Shown here: one piece after another, positions 1 to 12,398 of the stretch
How positions within the stretch are numbered: position 1 is the stretch's first letter
Layout: every line of letters starts with the position of its first letter
Assembly (NCBI GenBank): GCA_030674185.1
Contig: JAPXFY010000021.1
Location: forward strand, 70,010,999-70,074,998
Reading direction: 5' to 3'
Length of the DNA stretch: 64,000 nt
Source of the DNA: Monoplex corrugatus
Lineage: Eukaryota; Mollusca; Gastropoda; Littorinimorpha; Ranellidae
Program-made: the position numbers and the translations under genes
The notes under the pieces: model-generated
Told to the model about the DNA's origin: nothing
Databases searched by the model: none
The model's input: the letters and a program-made list of their open reading frames with translations, nothing else

Positions 1-3000
1 TCTGATATGGACTAACATTGTTTTTCTCATGGACTTATCTGATGTGGACTAACACTGTTTTTCTCATGGACTTATCTGATATGGACTAACATTGTTTTTC
101 TCATGGACTTATCTGATATGGACTAGCATTGTTTTTCTCATGGACTTATCTGAATGGACTAAGCATTGTTTTTCTCATGGACTTATCTGATATGGACTAG
201 CATTGTTTTTCTCATGGACTTATCTGATATGGACTAGCATTGTTTTTCTCATGGACTTATCTGATATGGACTAGCATTGTTTTTCTCATGGACTTATCTG
301 ATATGGACTAGCATGTTTTTCTCATGGACTTATCTGATATGGACTAACATTGTTTTTCTCATGGACTTATCTGATATGGACTAACATTGTTTTTCTCATG
401 ACTTATCTGATGTGGACTAACATGTTTTTCTCATGGACTTATCTGATTGGACTAATTGTTTTTCTCATGGACTTATCTGATATGGACTAGCATTGTTTTT
501 CTCATGGACTTATCTGATATGGACTAGCATTGTTTTTCTCATGGACTTATCTGATATGGACTAGCATTGTTTTTCTCATGGACTTATCTGATATGGACTA
601 GCATTGTTTTTCTCATGGACTATCTGATCATGGACTACATTGTTTTTTCTCATGGACTTATCTGATTGGACTACATGTTTTTCTATGACTTATCTGATGT
701 GGACTAACACTGTTTTTCTCATGGACTTATCTGATATGGACTAGCATTGTTTTTCTCATGGACTTATCTGAATGGACTAGCATTGTTTTTCTCATGGACT
801 TATCTGACATGGACTAGCATTGTTTTTCTCATGGACTTATACTGACTATGGACTAATAGCACTGTTTTTCTCATGGACTTATCTGAATGGACTAGCATTG
901 TTTTTCTCAGACTTATCTGATGTGACAACTACTGTTTTTCTCATGGACTTATCTGATATGGACTAGACATTGTTTTTCTCATGGACTTATCTGATATGGA
1001 CTAGCATTGTTTTTCTCATGGACTTATCTGACATGGACTAGCATTGTTTTTCTCATGGACTTATCTGACATGGACTAGACATTGTTTTTCTCATGGACTT
1101 ATCTGATATGGACTGGCATTGTTTTTCTCATGGACTTATCTGATATGGACTAGCATTGTTTTTCTCATGGACTTATTGACTGGACTAGCATTGTTTTTCT
1201 ATGGACTTATTGTATGACTCATGTTTTTTCATGGACTTATCTGATATGACTAGTTGTTTTTCTCATGACTTATTGATAGGACTAGCATTGTTTTTCTCAT
1301 GGACTTATCTGATATGGACTAGCATGTTTTTCTCATGGACTTATCTGATATGGACTAGCATTGTTTTTCTCATGGACTTATCTGATATGGACTAGCATTG
1401 TTTTTCTCATGGACTTATCTGATATGGACTAGCATGTTTTTCTCATGGACTTATCTGATATGGACTACATTGTTTTTCTCATGGACTTATCTGATATGGA
1501 CTAACATGTTTTTCTCATGGACTTATCTGATATGGACTAGCATTGTTTTTCTCATAGACTTATCTGATATGGACTGCTTTGTTTTTCTCAGATTATCTGA
1601 TATGGACTAGCATGTTTTTCTCATGGACTTACTGATATGGACTAGCATGTTTTTCTCATGGACTTATCTGATATGGACTAACATGTTTTTCTCATGGACT
1701 TATCTGATATGGACTAGCATTGTTTTTCTCATGGACTTATCTGATATGGACTAGCATTGTTTTTCTCATGGACTTATCTGATATGGACAAAGCACTGTTT
1801 TTCTCATGGACTTATCTGATATGGACTAGCATTGTTTTTCTCATGGACTTATCTGATATGGACTAGCATTGTTTTTTCTCATGGACTTATCTGATATGGA
1901 CTAGCACTGTTTTTCTCATGGACTTATCTGATATGGACTAGCATTGTTTTTCGCTCGATGGACTTATCTGATATAGGACACTAGCACTGTTTTTCTCATG
2001 GACTTATCTGATATGGACTAGCACTGTTTTTCTCATGGACTTATCTGATATGGACTAGCATGTTTTTCTCATGGACTTATCTGATATGGACTAGCACTGT
2101 TTTTCTCATGGACTTATCTGATATGGACTACATGTTTTTCTCATGGACTTATCTGATATGGACTAAGCACTGTTTTTCTCATGACTTATCTGATATGGAC
2201 TAACACTGTTTTTCTCATGGACTTATCTGATATGGACTACACTGTTTTTCTCAGACTTATCTGATATGGACTAACACTGTTTTTCTCAGACTTATCTGAT
2301 ATGGACTACACTGTTTTTTCTCAGACTTATCTGATATGGACTAACACTGTTTTTCTCAGACTTATCTGATATGGACTAACACTGTTTTTCTCAGACTTAT
2401 CTGATATGGACTAACACTGTTTTTCTCAGACTTATCTGATATGGACTAACACTGTTTTTCTCAGACTTATCTGATATGGACTAACACTGTTTTTCTCAGA
2501 CTTATCTGATATGGACTAACACTGTTTTTCTCAGACTTATCTGATATGGACTACACTGTTTTTCTCAGACTTATCTGATATGGACTAACACTGTTTTTCT
2601 CAGACTTATCTGATATGGACTAACACTGTTTTTCTCAGACTTATCTGATATGGACTAACACTGTTTTTCTCAGACTTATCTGATATGGACTAACACTGTT
2701 TTTCTCAGACTTATCTGATATGGACTAACACTGTTTTTCTCAGACTTATCTGATATGGACTAGCATGTTTTTCTCAGACTTATCTGATATGGACTAACAC
2801 TGTTTTTCTCAGACTTATCTGATATGGACTAGCATTGTTTTTCTCAGACTTATCTGATATGGACTAACACTGTTTTTCTCAGACTTATCTGATATGGACT
2901 AGCATTGTTTTTCTCAGACTTATCTGATATGGACTAGCACTGTTTTTCTCAGACTTATCTGATATGGACTAGCATTGTTTTTCTCAGACTTATCTGATAT

Positions 3001-4709
3001 GGACTAGCACTGTTTTTCTCAGACTTATCTGATATGGACTACATTGTTTTTCTCAGACTTATCTGATATGGACTAGCACTGTTTTTCTCAGACTTATCTG
3101 ATATGGACTAACACTGTTTTTCTCAGACTTATCTGATATGGACTACATTGTTTTTCTCAGACTTATCTGATATGGACTAACACTGTTTTTCTCAGACTTA
3201 TCTGATATGGACTAACATTGTTTTTCTCAGACTTATCTGATATGGACTAACACTGTTTTTCTACAGACTTATCTGATATGGACTAACATTGTTTTTCTCA
3301 GACTTATCTGATATGGACTAACACTGTTTTTCTCAGACTTATCTGATATGGACTAACATCTGTTTTTCTCAGACTTATCTGATATGGACTAGCACTGTTT
3401 TTCTCAGACTTATCTGATATGGACTACACTGTTTTTCTCAGACTTATCTGATATGGACTAACACTGTTTTTCTCAGACTTATCTGATATGGACTAACACT
3501 GTTTTTCTCAGACTTATCTGATATGGACTACACTGTTTTTCTCAGACTTATCTGATAGGACTAACACTGTTTTTCTCAGACTTATCTGATATGGACTACA
3601 CATGTTTTTCTCAGACTTATCTGATATGGACTAACACTGTTTTTCTCAGACTTATCTGATATGGACTAACACTTGTTTTTCTCAGACTTATCTGATATGG
3701 ACTACACTGTTTTTCTCAGACTTATCTGATATGGACTAGCATTGTTTTTCTCAGACTTATCTGATATGGACTACACTGTTTTTCTCAGACTTATCTGATA
3801 TGGACTAGCATTGTTTTTCTCAGACTTATCTGATATGGACTAGCACTGTTTTTCTCAGACTTATCTGATATGGACTAACATGTTTTTCTCAGACTTATCT
3901 GATATGGACTAGCACTGTTTTTCTCACACTTATCTGATATGGACTAACACTGTTTTTCTCGATATGACTATTTCAGACTATTGGACTAACACTGTTTTTC
4001 TCAGACTTATCTGATATGGACTAACACTGTTTTTCTCAGACTTATCTGATATGGACTAACATGTTTTTCTCAGACTTATCTGATATGGACTACATGTTTT
4101 TCTCAGACTTATCTGATATGGACTAACATGTTTTTCTCAGACTTATCTGATATGGACTAACACTGTTTTTCTCAAGACTTATCTGATATGGACTAACACT
4201 GTTTTTCTCACGACTTATCTGATATGGACTAACATGTTTTTCTCAGATTATGATTGCTAACTGTTTTTCTCAGACTTATCTGATACGGACTAACACTGTT
4301 TTTTCACAGACTTATCTGATATGGACTAACACTGTTTTTCTCAGACTTATCTGATATGGACTAACACTGTTTTTCTCATGGACTTATATGGACTAGCACT
4401 GTTTTTCTCATGGACTTATATGGACTCGCATTGTTTTTCTCATAGACATCTGATATGGACTAGCATTGTTTTTCTCATAGACATCTGATATGGACTAACA
4501 TTGTTTTTCTCATAGACATCTGATATGGACTAACATTGTTTTTCTCATAGACATCTGATATGGACTAGCATTGTTTTTCTCATAGACATCTGATATGGAC
4601 TAGCATTGTTTTTCTCATAGACATCTGATATGGACTAGCATTGTTTTTCTCATAGACATCTGATATGGACCAGCATTGTTTTTCTCATAGACATCTGATA
4701 TGGACTAGC
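1..4709. repeat. 35-37 bp minisatellite, about 130 units, three subfamilies
   Basis: The stretch is a head-to-tail array whose units share the anchor ATCTGATATGGACTA followed by a GTTTTTCTC tract. Three blocks can be seen. From 1 to about 2251 units are mostly 37 bp with CATGGACTTATC after the T-tract. From about 2252 to 4377 they are 35 bp with CAGACTTATC. From 4441 to 4709 they are 35 bp with CATAGACATC, and two shortened 32 bp units (4378-4440) bridge the last two blocks. It starts at or before the window edge and ends sharply at 4709. Many units in the first 1.4 kb carry 1-4 base deletions. Short ORFs at 1201-1610 are readings of the units and not genes. Confidence 0.97.
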
Positions 4710-5290
4710 CCCAGCCTGCAACATTAAAAACTGGCCTGACTGCTACCCGCCTTAATGTCTCCACCATTCTGATGCTGTCAGCTTAGTGTTTCACGGGTCC
4801 TTCTTGCCCTCCCTGTCCTCATTTCAAGGCCTTGCCAGCACATAGTGTTTTGTGCTCGCTTGGGCAGTCTGCCACATACTTCTTGGCAGATGTGGAAGCA
4901 GCGCATATGGAGATGGCTAAACGCAATGAATACCTCTTGAACAAATTCCAAATTTTATGCATTAAGGTGGTGCCCATTTCCTTTCCCCTGTTAAGTTACG
5001 TCCCCCAACCCTGAAGAGGGTCAGGCTGACACTGACAGTTGAGTGAAGTGGGAGGTTACTAGCAGGTAATATTTCTCAGCCCAGCTTGAAGTAGTGCAGG
5101 GAGACTGGAAGTCAAGTGTTTGGGCCTCCAGGCCAAACAGCCACTCAAACTGTGACTGCTGGATGTCAGACATGAACCCCTGACCCTCAAGTCTAGAAGT
5201 TGGACGCTATTCCAGATGAAGAGAACTACAATAACCATGGATCTGTCTACACATTTCTAACTGATGATTCTCCTCACCATGCTCTTTCTC
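4710..5290. other. Complex-sequence island, possible coding fragment at 4848-4970
   Basis: This is non-repetitive sequence between the first minisatellite and a CA microsatellite. On the plus strand a frame running to about 4967 reads ATYFLADVEAAHMEMAKRN and then a basic stretch. It is preceded by an AG (CACATAG) and followed by AAG/GTGGTG, so it could be a plus-strand exon or a decayed retroelement fragment. There is no supporting partner exon on that strand, and I do not recognise the peptide. Otherwise nothing is seen here. Confidence 0.2.
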
Positions 5291-5357
<67 letters not shown>

Positions 5358-5430
5358 CACACACACACACTCACACAGACACGCACACACACACATGCAT
5401 GCGCGCATGCACACACACACACACACACAC

Positions 5431-5499
<69 letters not shown>
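5291..5499. repeat. (CA)n microsatellite, interrupted
   Basis: About 210 bp of CA dinucleotide with short interruptions (TCACAC, CATGCATGCGCGCATGC) near the middle. The HTHTHT/VCVCVC open frames over it are artefacts of the dinucleotide. Confidence 0.98.
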
Positions 5500-5501
<2 letters not shown>

Positions 5502-5553
5502 CACTGATATGTGTAACCACCTCTAGCATCTGGTTGTCTTTCTACTGCTACTC

Positions 5554-5975
<422 letters not shown>

Positions 5976-5993
5976 GAGAGAGGGGGAGAGGGG

Positions 5994-6064
<71 letters not shown>

Positions 6065-6265
6065 AGAAAACCAGATATGTTTAAAGAAATATCCCCTCTC
6101 TCTCTCTCCCCCTCTCTCCTTCCCCCTCTCACAACACACACACACACACACATACAGACACACACACACACACACAATTATCACCCCCCCCACACACACA
6201 CACACAATACAAAAACAAAAGAGGGAGGGGGAGAGAGAGGGGAGAGAGAGAGAGAGAGAGAGGGG

Positions 6266-6304
<39 letters not shown>
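5976..6304. repeat. GA / CT / CA microsatellite cluster
   Basis: GA-rich run at 5976-6060, CT-rich at 6091-6130, CA at 6131-6206 with a C7 tract, and GA with G-runs at 6220-6304. All ORFs here (SLSLSL, HTHTHT, ERERER) are dinucleotide readings. Confidence 0.96.
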
Positions 6305-6312
<8 letters not shown>

Positions 6313-6327
6313 GGGGAAGTCACACAC

Positions 6328-6440
6328 CTGTCTAAGCATCTCCAGCTGCTGGTTCTCCTCCCGTTGCTGTTCCTCACGGCGCCTGATAGTGAAGTTAGGG
6401 TTGACATCCTTGTAATCCTCCAACATCTTCATGGCCCCTG
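6328..6440 (-). CDS. Exon of unidentified Ser-rich/coiled-coil gene (most 3' exon seen)
   Basis: A 113 bp exon read on the minus strand. The acceptor is CTGTCAG at 6441-6447 and the donor is CAG/GTGTGTG with GT at 6327-6326. Entering in phase 1 it completes an Ala codon with the preceding exon and leaves in phase 0. The peptide contains MKMLEDYKDVNPNFT followed by a charged helix RRREEQQREENQQLEMLRQ, typical of a coiled coil. It is the most convincing coding stretch of the window: amphipathic, stop-free and bounded by good splice sites. No stop codon is reached, so the gene continues beyond the left edge or into an exon I cannot identify. I do not recognise the family. Confidence 0.7.
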
Positions 6441-6474
6441 CTGACAGTACTGTACGTCACATGCACCGCTTAAT

Positions 6475-7115
6475 ACTTGGTGTTAGTGGTCAGTCAATGA
6501 CTATACACACACACATACTACTTAACCCTTTGACTCCTGCACCCTGTCCACCAGCATCTTGCATTGCCAACCATGCTAGCAAAGCGAAAACAACCCTTTG
6601 ATTCCCTCACCCTATCCACCAGCTTCCTGCAGGAAGCTGGTGGATAGGGAGAGGGAATCAAAGGGTTAAGTTTTTGCAGTTGTTGGATAGGGTATGGGAG
6701 TCAAAGGGTTAAACAGTCGACATCTGTGTTAACTTGAAGGCAGACAACACTGAACGGCAACATACACTGCTAAATACTTGGTGTTAGTGGTCAGTCAATG
6801 ACTATACACACACACACTACTTAAACAGTCGACATCTGTGTTAACTTGAAGACAGACAACACTGAACGGCAACATACACTGCTAAATACTTGGTGTTAGT
6901 GGTCAGTCAATGACTATACACACACAATACTACTTAAACAGTCGACATCTGTGTTAACTTGAAGACAGACAACACTGAACGGCAACATACACTGCTAAGT
7001 ACTTGGAAGTTAATGGTCATTAAATTACTACACCCACATACAGTGCTCATTTCATAGTTGACATTTGTATTAACCTACAGAAAAACAAAACTATGATACA
7101 TGCACAGCTTAATAC
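6475..7115. repeat. 112 bp tandem repeat, about 4 copies, interrupted by a MITE
   Basis: Copies start at the anchor ACTTGGTGTTAGTGG near 6475, 6776 and 6888, and a decayed copy starts near 7001. Each contains GTCGACATCTGTGTTAACTT. The spacing of the last three is 112-113 bp. The first copy is longer by about 189 bp because the TTAA-flanked element 6522-6712 sits inside it. The fourth copy is diverged (ACTTGGAAGTTAATGG). The array starts 35 bp upstream (in gene direction) of the acceptor of exon 6440-6328. Confidence 0.9.
6522..6712. mobile_element. TTAA-flanked nested palindromic MITE, copy A (piggyBac-like)
   Basis: The element starts TTAACCCTTTGACTCC and ends GGAGTCAAAGGGTTAA (16 bp outer inverted repeat, perfect except near the inner end). 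A second, almost perfect palindrome sits inside it at about 6594-6667, centred on TTCCTGCAGGAA, again bounded by CCCTTTGA/TCAAAGGG. TTAA target duplications and termini starting CCC are the known signature of piggyBac-superfamily elements. The neighbouring 112 bp repeat copies at about 6820 and 6933 read ACTACTTAAACAGTCGAC, which is the empty site, so the TTAA duplication is directly visible. No transposase is present; it is non-autonomous. Confidence 0.85.
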
Positions 7116-8127
7116 TATGTCTGAGTACAAGAAGTATTCAGCTTTACACACCAACACATGTTAATGTCAAACTATTACACTTATAGCTCTGATAATTCTA
7201 TATTCATGTTACTAGTGTCAAACTATTACACATAATAACCCTTAAAACAGGGAGTTATCTTTCCTGTAGCAACTGAACATCCAATTGTAGCTGCTGCAAG
7301 CAACCTGCCTTTTCACACTGATATGGGCAGCATCTTGGGGGACGTGATTTTTCTTAATAAGGTGGAATTTCCATCATACCACACTTCGAGCACAATATCA
7401 TGAAAACACAACAATGTCCATGTCCACCACTCTTTCTGTCTTTTGCACAGTCTTAAGTTTCACTACATCCCTGTTAACCTAACTGTTCTTGAATTCTGTG
7501 AGACATATCTGGTTCTGGTTCTATTTCATGAATACGCCAATAAACGTTAAGTTTTTTAAGATGGCAGATCGTTAAATAGACAATTTTGATATGGGGAAAA
7601 ACAAAACATTCTCACATATCATTTTGAATAAAGTGAATCATGGTCCTTTCGGACTTTATTGTTTATGAGGCAGGAATGGCAAATCGCTGCCGCTTATTGC
7701 ATCAGTGAGCTACGGTACAGTATGTGTAATTAAAAGTGAATCATAGCTGTCTTCCTTCAGTGATTCATTACTTTAGTTGTCTGATCTTAGCTTGCTGGGT
7801 CTCTGGTGGAGGCTTCAAGTTTCATTAAAAAAACAAAAACAAAAATACACAGAACACAATAAGGCAAAAGTGGTCAAGTTAACAGGGACATGTTGTAGAT
7901 GTTAGTACACAAGCTAAGAAAAGCACAGTCTGAATGAACAGTGTAGTCCTAGAAAGAAGAACAGAATAACTGTGACTGTTACAAGTGGCCAAAGCCAAGT
8001 TCCTCCTCTCTACTAGGACCTGGTCCCGCCAACAACACAACTTCCCACTTCAAACAGTTAAAACACACACCAAGGAACACACCCCCACCCCCAGCACACA
8101 AATCCATTCATATGCTGAATATCAGGC
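7116..8127. other. Intron-like unique sequence, no gene seen
   Basis: About 1 kb of AT-rich complex sequence between the 112 bp repeats and the 36 bp array. No open frame above 60 residues, no splice-bounded candidate and no recognisable mobile element. It lies in the presumed intron between exons 13104-13039 and 6440-6328. Confidence 0.5.
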
Positions 8128-11100
8128 AAAGTCTGCAGATATAATACATTTTGTTTAACTAGCAACATCTGCAGATAAAATACATTTTGTTTAACAAGCA
8201 ACGTCTGCAGGTATAATACATTTTGTTTATACTACATTTTGTTTATACTACATTTTGTTTATAATACATTTTGTTTATAATACATTTTGTTTAACTAGCA
8301 ACGTCTGCAGGTATAATACATTTTGTTTAACTAGCAACGTCTGCAGGTATAATACATTTTGTTTAACTAGCAATGTCTGCAGGTATAATACATTTTGTTT
8401 AACTAGCAACGTCTGCAGGTATAATACATTTTGTTTAACTAGCAACGTCTGCAGGTATAATACATTTTGTTTAATAGCAATGTCTGCAGGTATAATACAT
8501 TTTGTTTAACTAGCAACATCTGCAGGTATAATACATTTTGTTTAACTAGCAACCTCTGCAGATATAATACATTTTGTTTAACTAGCAACCTCTGCAGGTA
8601 TAATACATTTTGTTTAACCAGCAATGTCTGCAGGTATAATACATTTTGTTTAACCAGCAATGTCTGCAGATATAATACATTTTGTTTAACCAGCAATGTC
8701 TGCAGGTATAATACATTTTGTTTAACTAGCAACCTCTGCAGGTATAATACATTTTGTTTAACCAGCAATGTCTGCAGGTATAATACATTTTGTTTAACTA
8801 GCAACGTCTGCAGATATAATACATTTTGTTTAACTAGCAACATCTGCAGATATAATACATTTTGTTTAACTAGCAACATCTGCAGGTATAATACATTTTG
8901 TTTAACTAGCAATGTCTGCAGGTATAATACATTTTGTTATAATACATTTTGTTTAACTAGCAACATCTGCAGATATAATACATTTTGTTTAACTAGCAAT
9001 GTCTGCAGGTATAATACATTTTGTTATAATACATTTTGTTTAACTAGCAACATCTGCAGATATAATACATTTTGTTTATAATACATTTTGTTTAACTAGC
9101 AACATCTGCAGATATAATACATTTTGTTTAACCAGCAACATCTGCAGATATAATACATTTTGTTTAACTAGCAACATCTGCAGGTATAATACATTTTGTT
9201 TAACTAGCAACATCTGCAGGTATAATACATTTTGTTTAACTAGCAATGTCTGCAGATATAATACATTTTGTTTATAATACATTTTGTTTAACTAGCAACA
9301 TCTGCAGATATAATACATTTTGTTTAACTAGCAATGTCTGCAGATATAATACATTTTGTTTAACTAGCAATGTCTGCAGATATAATACATTTTGTTTAAC
9401 TAGCAATGTCTGCAGGTATAATACATTTTGTTTAACTAGCAACATCTGCAGGTATAATACATTTTGTTTAACTAGCAACATCTGCAGGTATAATACATTT
9501 TGTTTAACCAGCAACATCTGCAGGTATAATACATTTTGTTTAACTAGCAACATCTGCAGGTATAATACATTTTGTTTATAATACATTTTGTTTAACTAGC
9601 AACATCTGCAGGTATAATACATTTTGTTTAACCAGCAATGTCTGCAGGTATAATACATTTTGTTTAACTAGCAACATCTGCAGATATAATACATTTTGTT
9701 TAACCAGCAACATCTGCAGGTATAATACATTTTGTTTAACTAGCAACATCTGCAGATATAATACATTTTGTTTAACCAGCAATGTCTGCAGGTATAATAC
9801 ATTTTGTTTAACTAGCAACATCTGCAGATATAATACATTTTGTTTAACTAGCAACATCTGCAGGTATAATACATTTTGTTTAACTAGCAACGTCTGCAGA
9901 TATAATACATTTTGTTTAACTAGCAACATCTGCAGATATAATACATTTTGTTTAACTAGCAACATCTGCAGGTATAATACATTTTGTTTAACTAGCAACA
10001 TCTGCAGGTATAATACATTTTGTTTATAATACATTTTGTTTAACTAGCAACGTCTGCAGGTATAATACATTTTGTTTAACTAGCAACGTCTGCAGGTATA
10101 ATACATTTTGTTTAACCAGCAACATCTGCAGGCATAATACATTTTGTTTAACCAGCAACATCTGCAGGTATAATACATTTTGTTTAACTAGCAACGTCTG
10201 CAGGTATAATACATTTTGTTATAATACATTTTGTTTATACTACATTTTGTTTATAATACATTTTGTTTATAATATATTTTGTTTAATTAGCAACATCTGC
10301 AGGTATAATACATTTTGTTTATACTACATTTTGTTTATAATACATTTTGTTTATAATATATTTTGTTTAATTAGCAACATCTGCAGATATAATACATTTT
10401 GTTTAACTAGCAACGTCTGCAGGTATAATACATTTTGTTTAACTAGCAACTCTGCAGGTATAATACATTTTGTTTAACTAGCAACATCTGCAGGTATAAT
10501 ACATTTTGTTTAACTAGCAACATCTGCAGGTATAATACATTTTGTTTAACTAGCAACATCTGCAGGTATAATACATTTTGTTTAACTAGCAACATCTGCA
10601 GGTATAATACATTTTGTTTAACTAGCAACGTCTGCAGGTATAATACATTTTGTTTAACTAGCAACGTCTGCAGGTATAATACATTTTGTTTAACTAGCAA
10701 CATCTGCAGGTATAATACATTTTGTTTAACTAGCAACGTCTGCAGGTATAATACATTTTGTTTAACTAGCAACGTCTGCAGGTATAATACATTTTGTTTA
10801 ACTAGCAACGTCTGCAGGTATAATACATTTTGTTTAACTAGCAACATCTGCAGGTATAATACATTTTGTTTAACTAGCAACATCTGCAGGTATAATACAT
10901 TTTGTTTAACTAGCAACGTCTGCAGATATAATACATTTTGTTTAACTAGCAACATCTGCAGGTATAATACATTTTGTTTAACTAGCAACGTCTGCAGGTA
11001 TAATACATTTTGTTTAACTAGCAACGTCTGCAGGTATAATACATTTTGTTTAACTAGCAACATCTGCAGGTATAATACATTTTGTTTAACTAGCAACGTC

Positions 11101-11130
11101 TGCAGGTATAATACATTTTGTTTAACTAGC
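8128..11130. repeat. 36 bp satellite array, about 80 units, with 16 bp subunits
   Basis: The unit is 36 bp, for example 10476-10511, with anchors TTTAACTAGCAAC, CTGCAGGTATAATAC and ATTTTG. A 16 bp fragment of it (TTTATAATACATTTTG) is inserted singly or in short runs at about 8226-8290, 8936, 9020, 9075, 9270, 9575, 10025 and 10215-10370. The dinucleotide after GCAA exists as CG, TG or CA at the start of GTCTGCAG-type cores. Because 36 is divisible by three, the array is open on both strands, giving LVKQNVLYLQ repeats of up to 229 residues; these are not considered genes. It sits in the presumed 6.6 kb intron. Confidence 0.97.
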
Positions 11131-12002
11131 ACAATGAACGTAGTAAAAACTGTTGGTACTATGCTATCATTTCCAACTGTTCACCAAGTGTCAGTGTGTA
11201 AATTACTTGTGTGTACATACGTTTATGACCATCGGTATATGTGTATGTATTCATTTGTCCACATGTATGATTATGTCTACTCTGGTGAGTTTAGAGAAAA
11301 ACACTAAAAAAAACTATTTTTTTACAATTAAAATTTCTGTAATGTGTCACAAGCCTTAACATTTAATTAAAAAAAAAATTGTTTAAAAACACAAAACACT
11401 GGACAGTTTACACAAACGGTTCCCCATTAAAAGCGAAGTCAAGTGTTTGTACAGTGTATGCACTGTATCACCAAGTTTTCTTAACCACACAATACAGGAG
11501 TTATGGAGGTATGCTGAACTACCAAAGAACTCCTTAGGAGCAATGATCAAGCAGTTTGCTGCAAGACAATGTCTATGGCTACAGGCACTGTAATGAAAAC
11601 AAGCTAGACAAACAAATGTTTTATACATGTCAAAAAAATTACATTTGATCAAAAATCCACTACTGCAGACAACAAATGAATTCAAGCATACAGTATCTAC
11701 TACAGAAGCTAATCACGTATGTTCAAAATCAAGTTTTCCCTCAACAGAAAATTCAAAACCCACCATGGAGGAATAAAAATGCTAGTCATTGGCACCCACA
11801 GGCATCTTAACCCTTTCACTTCCTTGCAGGTTGAAAGGGTAAGAAAGCCAAAAGGTTAAACCTTAACTCTACACAGTATTAACACCAAAGTTGACAACTT
11901 GACATTGTGCATGCAAATATGCAAATAAAGAATTTTAAGCATATGTAACCTGATATGCAAATATCTACTGATGAATACTGGTTAGGGACAGGGGAGGCTA
12001 AA
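11131..12002. other. Unique sequence with a short TTAA palindrome at 11807-11859
   Basis: AT-rich intronic-looking DNA. A minus-strand open frame of 100 residues (11685-11383) has no splice context or recognisable motif and I do not call it. At 11807-11859 a 53 bp stretch starts TTAACCCTTTCACTTCC and ends GGTTAA with an internal GAAAGGG. It looks like a shortened relative of the TTAA palindromic family. Confidence 0.5.
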
Positions 12003-12009
12003 TACTGGG

Positions 12010-12090
<81 letters not shown>
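12010..12090. repeat. (TG)n microsatellite
   Basis: About 80 bp of TG followed by a degenerate TGCG/TACG tail to about 12140. Confidence 0.98.
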
Positions 12091-12092
<2 letters not shown>

Positions 12093-12308
12093 TGTGCGTG
12101 TGCGTGTGCGTACGTACGTGTGTATGCAGGTGTGTGTGCGCATGTGCACAGAGGGCAGTGATACAATCAACAAATGAAATAACATTCTTGAGAATATAAA
12201 AAATTCATGAAAGAAAAAAATCAAAAGTAAACTGATGGACAGACTGTCTGACCATTTCACCATCTGTAGTAATCATGTTCACATTGTCACAGTTCACATA
12301 AGTATGGT

Positions 12309-12396
<88 letters not shown>

Positions 12397-12398
12397 CT
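12309..12398. repeat. (CA)n microsatellite
   Basis: About 90 bp of CA with one AAACAC interruption. A short (AATA)n run lies at 12533-12584 and a G-run of about 20 at 12968-12988 within the following unique sequence, which holds no gene I can support up to 13038. Confidence 0.97.

Noticed and set aside
8128..11130. CRISPR array
   Set aside because: There are no unique spacers; units are contiguous and the context is eukaryotic. The same holds for the other arrays with 28-47 bp units.
10443..11132. 229-residue LVKQNVLYLQ repeat protein
   Set aside because: The 36 bp unit is a multiple of three and lacks stops on both strands, so an open frame is automatic. Synonymous-only change is not seen; variation follows CpG decay instead.
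11383..11685. 100-residue minus-strand frame with many Cys
   Set aside because: No family pattern, no splice borders, and composition equal to the surrounding intron-like DNA.
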